Assembly: GCA_022578965.1 (NCBI GenBank)
Contig: MU400905.1
Coordinates: 1 to 24,169, forward strand
Source of the DNA: Xylaria sp. FL1777
Taxonomy: Eukaryota; Ascomycota; Sordariomycetes; Xylariales; Xylariaceae
DNA: 24,169 bases
Direction: 5' to 3'
Positions 12,134 to 22,500 of the stretch are shown here, one piece after another. The number at the start of each line of letters is the position of its first letter. Positions within the stretch are counted from its first letter, which is position 1. Both the position numbers and the translations under genes were made by a program. The notes under the pieces are model-generated. The model ran no database searches, was not told the DNA's origin, and saw nothing but the letters and a program-made list of their open reading frames with translations.

Positions 12134-12660
12134 CATAAAAAAATAACATATAAAAGCTAAATATTTATAACTTAACAAATAACTTAAAAATATTACTAAA
12201 AAAGCCTTTATTAAAACGTTTATATTATAATTACTAGTTACTTTAATTACTAAAAATCTACTAATAGCAAAAAAACTAAAAAACATTGTTTTAATTACTT
12301 TTTAAATCTTTTAGTTTTTTAGGTTATAAATATATAAACTATGCTATTAAGCAATAGATTTAAAGCTATTATAAAAACAAAATGCAAAATAACAACTTAC
12401 TTAAAAGCTAAACCTTTAAAACACATAAACTTTTTAAAAATATTTAAATTTATTAAGAAGAAAATCATGTTTTAGCATAAAGTTCCTATTAAAATCAAGT
12501 ATAATAATAGCTCTAAATTTAAAAAAGAAATAAAAAACGCAGTAAATACTTTAAACTATAAAATAAACTATAGTTTAGCTTATTATTCTTAAGCATAAAG
12601 CTTTATTAAAAAAAGCTATAAGCTAATAAAAAAAAGCCTTATATAAATAACAAATAAAAC
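12134..12660 (+). other. Integrase zinc (HHCC) and catalytic core within pol
   Basis: The HHCC finger has His at 12134-12136 (CAT, intact), His at 12149-12151 (TAT from CAT) and a CxxC pair at 12239-12241 and 12248-12250 (TAC from TGC in both). In the core, the second catalytic Asp is at 12503-12505 inside C-D-N-G-S-E-F. The catalytic Glu is at 12608-12610, after a segment that restores to A-Y-H-P-Q-A-Q-G. There are 34 residues between this Asp and Glu, as I recall for this fungal subgroup; 35 is more common. I could not place the first Asp with confidence. A 104-codon minus-strand open frame at 11972-12286 is antisense to this segment and is not a gene. Confidence 0.8.
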
Positions 12661-13390
12661 TGGAAAAAATTAGCTAAAATATTTAAACTTAGTAATATAA
12701 ACAGATTGCACTTTTATATGCTACTATAGCTACAGCTTATATAAGCTAATATATAAAAAAATGCTAATTTTGCTAATAAAAAATGTAATATTAACATAAA
12801 AAATAATTAAATAACAAAATGTTGCTTTTTATAAAGATTTTATTAAACCTAAAATTAAGCAGCTAAAATGCTATAACTAAAATATTATAAAAGTTAAAGC
12901 AATTATAACTAAGAAAAAAAAATTAGCTACAAAAGCTAAATCTTAAAAAAATGCTTATAAAATTAAGCAATTACTTAAAAAAAGCTTTTTTGTTCTTTTT
13001 TATAATATTATGCTTTTAATAAATAAATTTAATAACAAAAAGCTGCTATACAAATAAATTAGCTTTTATAAAATTAAAGAAAATATTAATTATAAGCAAT
13101 ACTAATTAATAAAACTAACTAGCAAAAAATTAAAAAAGTTATTTCTTTCTAAAAAATTAAAGCAATTTATATAAAATAACTAAAAGTACTAAAAACTAAA
13201 AGATTTTAACTTTAATATATAAACTATTAATACTGCAGCTATTTATTAAAAACTAAACTAAAATAATAAAGCCTTTAACAATTAAAGCTATAGCAATTAA
13301 GCCGCAAAAAATAAAGAAAATATAATAAGTTATAAAAGCTTTTCAAGTTTATAAAAGCTACAGTATAACCTTTAGCGTTTTAAACATTTT

Positions 13391-16300
13391 AAGTATTAAA
13401 AAATATAATAGTTTATTTTATTTTTTTAGCTATTATACTATAAGGCGCTTTAAAAAGTAATAACTAATAAAAGCTAAAGCAACAAGTTTTTTCTTTTTTA
13501 CTTTTTGTTTTTTTACCGATTGTTTTGTTTTTTATTTTTACTAATTATATAAATTTATATAATTAAGTTATAATGCATAAAACCATTTTTTCTTGCTTAA
13601 AATTAAGCGCATTTTTTATAGCTTTTTTTTTATTAGTTTTATATTTGTTAGTTTTATAGCAGCTAGTTTATTAGCACCCTTTTTATTATTATGCTAAAAA
13701 CATAAGTCTTTATTTTATTTTAACGTTTTTTAAATAGCTAAGCAGCTTAGTTTTAATATAAATTATTGTTGCTTTTTTTTAAAAATGTATAAAAACAAAA
13801 AAAATAAAAATAAAAACTGCTTATTAGTTTTAATTACTTAAGTTTATTTTATTGCACTAATGCTTATATATAAGTCTTTTTATTTTTAATTGCTTTATTA
13901 CTTTTATTTAAAACTAAACAGCTTTTTTTGCTTTTAGTTTAAACTATTTAATACTTAATAAAAACTTTAAAACTACTAAAAGGCAAAAAACACTATTATT
14001 AAGCTTTAAGAAGTTATTAGTTTATATTTTACGTGCTTAAACTACTAATAATAACTTAGAGCTACTATTAAGCAATAATAAGCGTTTAATAAAACAACAA
14101 ACGCTTAAGCAAAGTTTAAAGCAAGCTTAGCAAAAATAAAACCTTATTACAAAAGATTAAGCAAAATTATTTAATTATATAAAGCTAAAAAAATAAAAAC
14201 TAAAAAGAAAATAAAAAAAGATTTAATAATCTAGTATTAATAATTTCTATTTTATATATTTTTAATTTTTTTGTTACAGAAGTTTTATATATTTGCTTTT
14301 ATAAATGTTATAACTTAACTTTTTATATAATAACTATTTTTTTTTTATTTATTACGCTTAAAAAAGAATTTATAAGCTATATAATAAAAAAAGATAATTA
14401 TAAATTGTATTAAAAAGAATATTGCTATATAAGCAAATCATTTAATTCCTTTATTTTATTTTATTTTATATAACTTATTTGATTTATTTTTTTAGCTATT
14501 TTTTTAAATATTTAAGCGTTATGCTAATTTTTTAAGCAATACTAAATTATTGCTTACTAATATTACATTTAATAAGCTAAACAACAAAATTAGCTTAAAA
14601 AAAACGCTTTAACTTGCGTTTTAATTTAGTTCTTTTTTTAATTAAGCAAACAAAAGTATTTCTAATTAAAACTATTTGTTTTTTAAAGTTTTTAAGCATA
14701 AAATCTTTTTTAACTGCTATAGTTATTATATTAGCTCTAAAATATTTAGTTATATTGCTTTTAAACTTATAAAATAAATAGTTTTATAACTAAATAATAA
14801 ACGCATAATTAATATATGTATTAAACTTTTAACCTAAAATAGTGCAGCAAAAGAAAAAAAAATAAAGCTTTATATATTTCTTGCTTTTAGTTATTATTAA
14901 TAACTGTTTGTAATGCTTACAAAACATAGCATTTTATATTTTAAACAGCTATATAAATATAGCTATAAGTTAGCAGAAGTTATAAAAGATCTAATATATA
15001 TATTTGCTTTAAAAACTGCTTTTAGTTGCCTTTATATATAATAAGCAAAATTTTAAATGCTTTTGCTTTTTTACTTAGCTAAAGCTAGCTTAAATATGTT
15101 AATTTATATAGCATATATAAAAAAAATTATAATTAACTTTTTATTAAATATATTTATTGCTAGCATTACTACTAAAAATTTTAATTTGCAAATAGCTTAA
15201 TGCTTAATTATATAAAATAAAAAAAGTTAGCTAAATAAAAAAAACAAGATCTAAAAAAAAAAAAGGCATATATATTTTGTTACTTATTAATAAACTTAAC
15301 TTTTTAAATATTATAAATATAACTATTTATTAGCTAAATAATATTAATTTTTTAAATATTAATTAACTGCTATAATGCTTTTTAATTGTTAAAAACCTTA
15401 TTAATAACAAAAAAATTATTTTTTAAATGCTTAATTAAGCAAGCATTAATTATACTACTTAAAAATAAAAACTTTATAATAAAAGTATAAACTAAGTGGT
15501 TTAAAGACTTAAGCACTAAAGAAAAAGATTGCAAAAAAAATTTAAGCTTTAAAACTATTTAAGAAAAAACAAATTAAAAAAAAAAACAAGCTTTTCTTTT
15601 ATACTTATTAAAGCTTAAGTTACTTACCTTGCTATTAGTAGCAATAGATAGTTAAAGAAAATAAATCATAAATATATTAAAAAAAAGCTAAAAAATAACT
15701 ACTTAATTAACTAAAATTACTTTATTTGCTTATTTTTTAATTAATATTAATACAAACATATAAAAAGTAATTATTATAAAAACATTTAGCAATTAATAAT
15801 TTATTTTAGCAATAAAATAATTAATTAATAAATTAAAAATAATATAATAAGTTTATAAAAAAAAAGTATGCTAGTTTAAAAATATATAACCTAGCTTTTT
15901 TTTTATTATATTTGCTTTACTAAACTTTTTACTTATACTTAACTTTGCTATTTTACTTATTTAATAAGTTTTAATTTTTTGCATTTAGCACAAATGCTTT
16001 TAGCATTTATATTTAAAAAATCTTACAATTATTAAAAAATAATAACTTAAATTAGCAATTAAAAATATTAAACTATATATAGCAAATAGTACTAATATTA
16101 ATACTTGCATTTTATATTTTTTATATTATTTGTTTTTATATTTTTAACTTATATTAGAATTTTTAACTTATTTGCACTTTTTACTTAATTGCAAAACATA
16201 GCAAAAATATATATACGCCTAAATATTATTAAAGATTGTTTTTATTATATATATATGCTTTTAATTATTATATTTTCTATTTTTAAGGAAATTATTAGTA

Positions 16301-16868
16301 CTGCAAATTAATTAAAAATAAAGGCATTTCTTTTTAAAAGTTCTAAAGAGCTAACACTTAATACTAAAGCATATAAACAACTAGCATAAAAAATAGCAAA
16401 CTTTAAAAAAAAAGCAAAAAAAAAAGAAAATAAACATATATATATAAACTTAACTACTAATTATAAAAAGCTTTTCCTTAAAAACTAAAAGCTTTTTAAA
16501 AACAGCTTTAAAAAAAAGCTAGTAATTATTAAAAGTTTAAAGTACAAAAAATATTTAGCTTGCTAGCCTTTTCTATAGATTAAAAAACCAAATATAAAGA
16601 ATATTTAGCTAAAAAACATACTACTTTTTTTAGTTAATGTTTTTTTAAAGTCCGTTTTAAAATCTTATTTTATATAAAAAGAAATAACTTTTATAAGGAG
16701 TTTGTTTTTTGAAAACTTAAAAAAAAAAAAAAAAGTAGTACTAAAAAAGCACTTTAGTTATATATTTTTTAAAAATAGCAAAACTTGCTAAAACTTATTT
16801 TTAAACTTAGTTTAATAAATATAAAAAGAAGTAATATACTTAATATATAAAAAGTATTACAATAAAAA
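13391..16868. other. Unexplained 3.5 kb between pol and the next relic
   Basis: No gene is readable here. The 13480-13990 part is T-rich on the + strand and less damaged in places (for example ACCGATTG at 13515-13522), reversing the purine bias of pol. At about 14055-14220 the + strand can be read as a short Leu/Gln/Lys-rich, coiled-coil-like piece with RIP-type stops. The rest is simple AT-rich sequence with TA runs, plus 16 A in a row at 16719-16734. It does not repeat the LTR, ORF1 or pol. It may be the 3' region of the element or a separate insertion; I found no terminal inverted repeats. Confidence 0.4.
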
Positions 16869-17490
16869 AGCGTTAAAATATTAGTAGTTTATATTATACA
16901 TAATTTTAATAAAAGTTTTTTATACTTTTAATTTGTTGCTTAATAAAAAAGCGCTTAATTTTTAAAGAAAGGCTTTTATAGCATACTTTGCTATATAAAA
17001 CCGCTTAATAAACGTAGATAAAACGCTACTTTATATGCTTAAACTAAAGACTAAATATTTAAAAGCATTTTTATAAGCTATAAACTAAATATTAAGATTT
17101 ATAGCTATAAAAAATTTTATAATATTAATATAGTATTTATTTAAAATTAAAAAATACTACAAAAATAATAATTTTTGCTTTAATAAGTTTAACGTTATGT
17201 TTATAAAAAATTTAATAATTTTAGCAATAAAGCTAAAACTATATAAAAAATAAAAACCTGCAGTACAAAAACCAAATATTTAGCAGTTATTATTTATAAA
17301 ATCCCTAAAAAAACTACTATTAAAAAAAGCTTTAAACAATCATTAAAAAAATAATAATATAAAACATTTTAATAAACTAAAGCTTTACAATAAACAAAAG
17401 CTAGCTTATTATTTTTTATTAAGTAAAGTTTTAAAAATAATATATAAAAATAATAAAAAGCAATAGCTAAAGACTTTTTTTTTAGAATAA
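16869..17490 (+). pseudogene. Unidentified coding-like relic upstream of the 17.5-kb frame
   Basis: The + strand reads in one phase (codons at positions divisible by 3) as about 200 codons with TAA and TAG stops only. The segment near 16970-17130 has mixed hydrophobic and aromatic residues typical of a folded protein. The next frame at 17497 is in another phase, so these may be two exons or one gene broken by an indel. I recognise no motif. Stops cluster near 17170-17200 and 17340-17370, so part may be non-coding. Confidence 0.25.
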
Positions 17491-17496
17491 TAAACA

Positions 17497-18787
17497 GCTG
17501 CTAAAAAAACCTACCGGTATAAATAAAAGTATTTAAATCACTAAAAAAAGCTTACTGTTTATAGCTGCTATAAAAACTTTTATAAAATAAACACTACAAA
17601 ATAAAAAATTAAAGCTGTTTATATTATAAATAACCTTATAAAACTAAACGCTAAAAAATAGCTAAATAAGCACAAAATAAAAGCTTTATTAAACGTATTA
17701 CTTTAGCTATATATAAATAAAAAAGCTAAAGCTTTAAAAATAAATATTAAACTTAAATATAGCTAGTTTATAAAAAATCTCTTTATAAACTAGCAAAACG
17801 CAAAGTAAGCTGCAATAATTACTGCAATTCTTTAAATAAAATATTTTATAATAAAATATTACCTAAATAATTACTAAATTATTATTTTTATTAATATTAT
17901 TTTAAAAGTAATATATATTTTAAACTTTAAATATACTATTAATAAAAATAACAAACAAATTTTCTAAAGATTACAAAAGTATTAAACAATAAAACACTTT
18001 AATATAAAGGTTATATTAAGCTATTTTATATTTCTTTGCTTTTACTAGCGTAATAATTACATATGTAAATTTATTAAAGCTTTATATTTATATTATATGT
18101 TTTGCAACCTAATAAGCCAGTATTTAAAAAAAGGTATTAATAATTAAAAAAGTTATAAACAGTTTATTTAATTTTTAAAAGCAAACTTTAAAAAGTACTT
18201 TAGCTTTAAGTTATAAAAAAATCTACGTTTATTACTTTTAATAAGCACTAAGCTTTATTATTTCTTAAAAGAACTAAAAGCAACTTTTTTTAGATTTAAT
18301 AAGTTAGCTTTTTTATTATTAAGCGCTAAAAATATACGGAATAAAAAAAAAACGCCAAAAAAAAAACTAAAAGTTAATTGTTTTGCTTTTTTAGTGCTTT
18401 TTACTTTAAAGCGCAAAAAAAGTTCCTAGCAAAAAAAACTAACAGTTATACTAAAGAAATCTTATTACAAGCAATATAAAAACGTTTTAATAATGCAAAG
18501 TTATTTTGTTATAAATACTTTTGCAAATATTCTTTTTTTTAAGTATAATAAGCTAAATATAAAACTTAGTTAAGCTTAATAGTTCAAAAAAAAAAAATAT
18601 AAACTTTTTATAAGCACTTTTATAAAAAAAACGCTAAGCACTTTTAAAGGCCTTTGCTTATATATTTAAATACGTAAAAAAGCTAAAACTAGTTTTAATA
18701 AAGCTATAATGCCTTTATAAGTACTAAAGCTTAAGCTACTTTTAAACATAGCAAAAAAAATAAAAAAGAACTTATAAAACTAAATAA
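17497..18787 (+). pseudogene. Unidentified RIP-mutated frame, about 430 codons
   Basis: From 17497 to about 18787 one phase (positions equal to 1 modulo 3) has no TGA, and its TAA and TAG stops are all explicable by RIP. The implied protein is a mostly helical, Leu/Phe/Lys/Asn-rich chain with a basic patch near 18340-18375. It has no visible zinc finger, DDE triad, reverse transcriptase box or nucleotide-binding loop. It lies just inside the 3' LTR and in the same direction as pol. It could be an extra gene carried by the retrotransposon, a nested transposon gene, or the end of a captured host gene. I do not know its function. Confidence 0.45.
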
Positions 18788-18883
18788 GCAAAAAAAAATA
18801 ATATTAACCTTATTTAAAAAACGCTAATAAAAATAAAGAACTTTATAATTATAAGTATTAAAATAAACTAAAAGCAGCTATAT

Positions 18884-18899
18884 TTTAATAAAGAAAAAT
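18884..18899 (+). other. Candidate polypurine tract before the 3' LTR
   Basis: The bases directly before the right LTR include AATAAAGAAAAAT, purine-rich on the + strand. This is where the plus-strand primer of an LTR retrotransposon normally lies. In such an A-rich region the match is weak and rests mainly on position. Confidence 0.35.
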
Positions 18900-19203
18900 T
18901 AAAGTAAAATAAAGTAGCTAAATAAGCTAACTAGCTAATTAAAGTAAGTTTAGGCTAAATCATATAGTAGAAATAAAAGTATAAGTATTACGTTAAATTT
19001 TAAAGTATAGATTTAACTATTACGTATACTATAATAAAAATTAGCTATAGTTGCTTTAATTATATTGTTAAATAGCTCTTTAATTAATCGTTTAATTCCT
19101 TAATTTATATATGGCCTAATTGCTTAGATGCATAAGTTATGACTTATCTCCTTGCAATTAAAATGTTGTAGTAGATCTTACGCGATCACACTGCTCCATT
19201 TCA
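18900..19203 (+). repeat. 3' LTR, with uneven RIP damage
   Basis: This is the direct partner of 4247-4550, with the same length, no gaps and only transitions between them. Over its first 230 bases it is more damaged than the left LTR. From about 19110 to its end it is clearly less damaged, keeping bases such as CGCGATCACACTGC at 19181-19194 that are AT-converted in the left LTR. Together the two copies allow much of the original LTR to be inferred. The end is CA, then GTAT of the flank. Confidence 0.85.
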
Positions 19204-19207
19204 GTAT
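19204..19207. repeat. Right target-site duplication (GTAT)
   Basis: This GTAT is adjacent to the CA end of the right LTR and matches 4243-4246. It supports the view that 4247 and 19203 are the two ends of one insertion. Confidence 0.55.
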
Positions 19208-19339
19208 AATTACCTAGGGCTTGCCCTAGTTTTAACATTACATAATGTTATATCTTAAGCTAATTAAACACGCAACATATAAAAGGTCGCTAATAGCTAT
19301 TAGCGGCTCGCAAATTACTAAAACGTTATATTTATTCCT
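19204..19339. other. Little-RIPed 136-bp island with three palindromes
   Basis: This segment lies between the right LTR and the broken end of the inverted copy. It keeps CpA, TpG and CpG sites that are nearly absent elsewhere. It holds three perfect inverted repeats: CTAGGGC-TT-GCCCTAG (19214-19229), TAACATTA-CA-TAATGTTA (19233-19250) and CGCTAATAGCTATTAGCG (19288-19305). It has no reading frame. It may be original single-copy flank, the end of another element, or a small later insertion. The first and second could fold as hairpins, but there is no T-tract or other sign of function. Confidence 0.6.
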
Positions 19340-21318
19340 TTAATTTTATAATATTATAATGTTTATAATTTTTAATTAATTAGCTAAATATATTAATTTT
19401 ATAGTTTTTTTAGTATTTTTTTTAGTTTTTTTTTTATAATTGCTATATTTTTTTGTTTTAATTTTAACTATTATATTTGCTTAATAATATTATTTATATT
19501 TTAGTTATAAGCAAAATATTAAATTAATTTTATTTGCTGCTTTTTAATAATAATTGTTTTAATAATTAATATAATTATATTAATAGCTAGTTTAATAATA
19601 TTAATAGTAATATATAAAAGCTTATTAAAATTATAATTATATAAATAATTAATTTTTTTTTATGCTTTATATGCTTTTTTTGTTTTTTTAAAGTAAAAAT
19701 TTAGCTTAAACTTTTTATTAATTTAGTTGTTTAATATTTTATAAAAGCTTTTATAAAACATTTTGTTTAAGTTATTAAATAACTTTTTAAAAAATTTTAT
19801 TATTTTATTAATAATATTTTAATTTAACTTTTTAAGTAAACTTTAAGTAAATTAAAAATTAAAGTAATAATTTTTTTAAGCTTTAATATTTTTAATATAT
19901 ATTTAATGCTAAAAAAAATAAGTTTTAAAATTAATAAAGTATATAGCTTTTAAATAAGCTTTAAAATTTTATAATATAGCAATAGTAAATTTATTTTGCT
20001 TAAAGTTTTAAAGCTTAAACTTTTATTTAAGCAGTTTATAAGCTTTTGTTTAAAATAAACAATTGTTTAGTATTATTTTTATTATTTTTTTTGTTTAAAA
20101 AATATTATAATAAATAAAAACTTGTTTAATTTTATTAATGTTTTTAAAGCGCTTTATATAAAAAAAAACATTTAAATTGTTTAGTTATTTGTTTATTTTT
20201 AATTTATTAAACAATAAATATTAATTTAATTTTAAGTTAAAAAGCATAAATAACAGCTTAATTTTAATATTATATTTATTATTAAAATAGCTTAAGCTAA
20301 ATAAAGTTGCTTTAATACTTTTTAAAAATAATAAGCTAATTATTTTTATTTTTTTTATTTATAAGTAATTTTAATGTTTTTTATATATTAAAATAAAAAA
20401 ATTTAACAATTTATTATAGCTAAATTATTTAATTAAGTTATAATTTTTAAATTTTTAAGCTATATAATAAATTAAAATAAAGTTTATATAAAAGTAATAA
20501 AAAGAGTAAGCTATAAAAAATAATAAAAATAAACTAAATAAAAATATAAGTTTAAAAAAAAAAAAATATAAAGTGCTAAAAATTTTTAAATATTTTAATA
20601 TTTAAGTTTTTTTATGCTGTTTTTTTAAATTTCTTTTTTAAAAAACTTAATAATTTTTTTTGTTTATATTTATAAAAATTGCTAGCTTATTTTTTATAGC
20701 TTTTTAAGTTTTTTTTTAAATGCTTTTATATTTTTGTTTTTTATGCGCTTTTATTTTTTTATATGCTTTATAACGTTTAGTTTTTTTGTTTTTTAATTTA
20801 GCTTGCTTTATTTTATCTAAGTTTTATTAAATAAGCTTTATTTTTTTATAGCTTTTTATTTATAAAAATAGCATACTTTTTTTTTTTTTTTAAAGCTTTT
20901 TTATTTAATAATAAATGTTATAAAAAAGCAATAGCTATATTTTATACAAAGTTTTTAAATAATAGCTAGCTTATATTTAAAAAACCTTGCTTTTTATTTT
21001 TTAATAAAAAATTATATTAGCTTAAAAAACAAAATATATTTTTAATTATTAAAAGCTTTATATATTAATATATAAACTTAAACTTATTTAATATAAATAA
21101 GCATTAAATTTGCTTATATTATAGCTTTTTAAAAGTTTTAATAACTTTTATTTTTTTTAAGCCTGTTTTTTGTTTTTTTTTGCTTATATAAAAGCAATTA
21201 TGCTTTTTTTTTAATAAAGCATTAGCTTTTTAACAAAAATTTTTTTTTTTTAGCTTTTTAAAAGTTTTTAATAAATAGTTTTTTAGTTATGTTATTTTAA
21301 AGATTATATTAATATTTT
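19340..21318 (-). pseudogene. Partial ORF1 (gag N-terminal half) of the inverted copy
   Basis: This is the counterpart of 4896-6874 of copy 1. Its many stops are of the same RIP type, and it adds independent mutations useful for inferring the ancestral codons. It lacks the zinc knuckle because the copy ends about 160 bases short of that point. No function is possible. Confidence 0.6.
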
Positions 21319-21662
21319 AATACTTAATTGTTATTTTACTTAAAAAAATAAAAATGCTTTATAAGCTAAATTAAAAAAAAACAATTTAACATTTTTATAT
21401 GTTTGTTTTAAGCTTTATTAATTAAAAGCTATTAGCTTAAATGTTTATTGCTAATTATAATTAAACTGCTTATATTAAATAAGCTTTGCTTATTATTAGC
21501 TAAAACAGCTAAATATAATATATTATAATCTATTTATAGAAATTATAGCAATTAGTAAATAAATAAATTAAATATATAAATTAGCAATAATAAATCGTTT
21601 ATTTATTAGTTTTATAATATTATTTGTAATAAATAAAAAATTAGCTTTACTAAAAACATTAA

Positions 21663-21966
21663 TAAAATAAAGCAATATAATTGCGCAAAATTTACTATAA
21701 TACTTTAATTGCAAGAAAATAAGTTATAACTTATATATTTAAGCAATTAAGCTATATATAAATTAAAAAAATAAACAATTAATTAAAGAGCTATTTAATA
21801 ATATAAATAAAGCAACTATAGTTAATTTTTATAATGTTATATATAATAGTTAAGTTTATATTATAAAGTTTAGCGCAATACTTATATTTATATTTTTATT
21901 ATATAACTTAGCTTAAACTTACTTTATTTAGCTAATTATTTTATTTAGCCACTTTATTTTACTTTA
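21663..21966 (-). repeat. LTR of the inverted copy
   Basis: Reversed, it aligns over 304 bp to the two LTRs of the large element. It is the most damaged of the three, for example TTTTA where copy 1 has the TTTCA end. It defines the outer boundary of the inverted copy at 21966; no clear target duplication can be tested because the partner end is missing. Confidence 0.8.
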
Positions 21967-22500
21967 ATATATAACTTATAATATATGCTAAAGTACTTAA
22001 ATAGCTTTATTATAATAATTATTCTTTTTTTTTTAATTAGGTTATTTTTAATTTATATATAAATAAAATTAATTAAAATAATTAATCTTAAATATAAATA
22101 GCAAAATAAAGTAATATAAAATAATTAAGCATAAATATAATATATTAAATAAAATGCTTATATAATATAATAATTAAAATATTTATATATTTATATTTAT
22201 GTTTATATATTAAGTTATGTTTGTTTTATGTTATATTTATAATAAGTTTTATGTTTATATTTTTGTTGCTATATGTTTTTTTTTTTTTTCTTTTTTTTTA
22301 ATTACTACTAAATAATTAGTTTTAGCTATATATTTTACTACTGCTATTTTTATACTTATTTTATATTTTTTTTGCTTTTTTTTTAATTATTATTTATATT
22401 ATAATTATATTACTTAAACTTATAATAATTAAAAGTAATATATATAAATATAATTATAATTAAAGCTATAATTATAAATATAAACGTAAAAAATTATTAT
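21967..22500. other. Very AT-rich stretch without a gene
   Basis: Directly outside the inverted LTR the sequence is almost pure A and T with TA and TTA runs. It includes alternating purine/pyrimidine segments near 22140-22270 and a T-run at 22279-22289. I see no frame, repeat of other window parts, or regulatory site. Confidence 0.5.

Larger units (their letters stand above)
9242..13390 (+). pseudogene. pol polyprotein, RIP-inactivated (RT-RNase H-integrase)
   Basis: This frame (codons starting at positions equal to 2 modulo 3) is readable from about 9242 to 13390 with only TAA and TAG stops. ORF1 uses another phase, so a frameshift or an indel separates them at about 9.1-9.3 kb. The order is an unassigned N-terminal part (9242-10500; a protease is expected but not seen), reverse transcriptase (about 10520-11060), connection, RNase H (11380-11760), HHCC zinc domain (12134-12250), integrase core (to about 12660) and a C-terminal domain that follows the fungal Ty3/Gypsy pattern to about 13140. 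The layout and the residues around the active sites match fungal Ty3/Gypsy Pol as I remember it. Start and end are approximate. Confidence 0.8.
4247..19203 (+). mobile_element. Decayed Ty3/Gypsy LTR retrotransposon, about 15 kb
   Basis: The element is bounded by two direct repeats of 304 bp (4247-4550 and 18900-19203) and by a GTAT duplication. Between them, on the + strand, lie ORF1 with a gag-type zinc knuckle and then pol in the order reverse transcriptase, RNase H, integrase, which is the Ty3/Gypsy order. All frames are destroyed by C-to-T and G-to-A changes. At 14,957 bp it is about twice the usual 6-8 kb. The excess comes from a very long ORF1 and about 5.5 kb between pol and the right LTR, so a nested insertion or an extra gene is likely. 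The alternative is that the two LTRs belong to two neighbouring copies; the shared flanking bases argue mildly against this. Confidence 0.75.
19340..21966 (-). mobile_element. Inverted, truncated second copy of the retrotransposon
   Basis: Read on the minus strand, this matches 4247-6874 almost without indels over 2.6 kb: LTR, primer-site region, leader and the first 660 or so codons of ORF1. It is more heavily RIPed than copy 1; even the ORF1 start ATG (4896 in copy 1) has become ATA here, near 21318. It stops at 19340 in the ORF1 body, before the zinc knuckle, where the sequence switches to the 19204-19339 island. No second LTR of this copy is in the window. It could be a truncated old insertion, or one cut by the event that brought in the island. 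Confidence 0.8.

Noticed and set aside
11972..12286. 104-codon minus-strand open frame starting MFFSFFA
   Set aside because: It lies antisense to the pol segment that encodes the integrase zinc domain, where the + strand reading explains His and Cys positions. Its Phe/Leu richness is the expected mirror of a Lys-rich coding strand.
17497..18787. DDE transposase (Tc1/pogo type) or telomere-linked helicase
   Set aside because: I compared the implied chain with remembered features of both families and saw no DDE triad, helix-turn-helix or helicase motif, so it is left unnamed.
22140..22290. Origin or centromere-like AT element
   Set aside because: Long AT runs are present, but there is no motif set that separates an origin or centromere from ordinary RIP-mutated DNA. 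Chromatin data would be needed.
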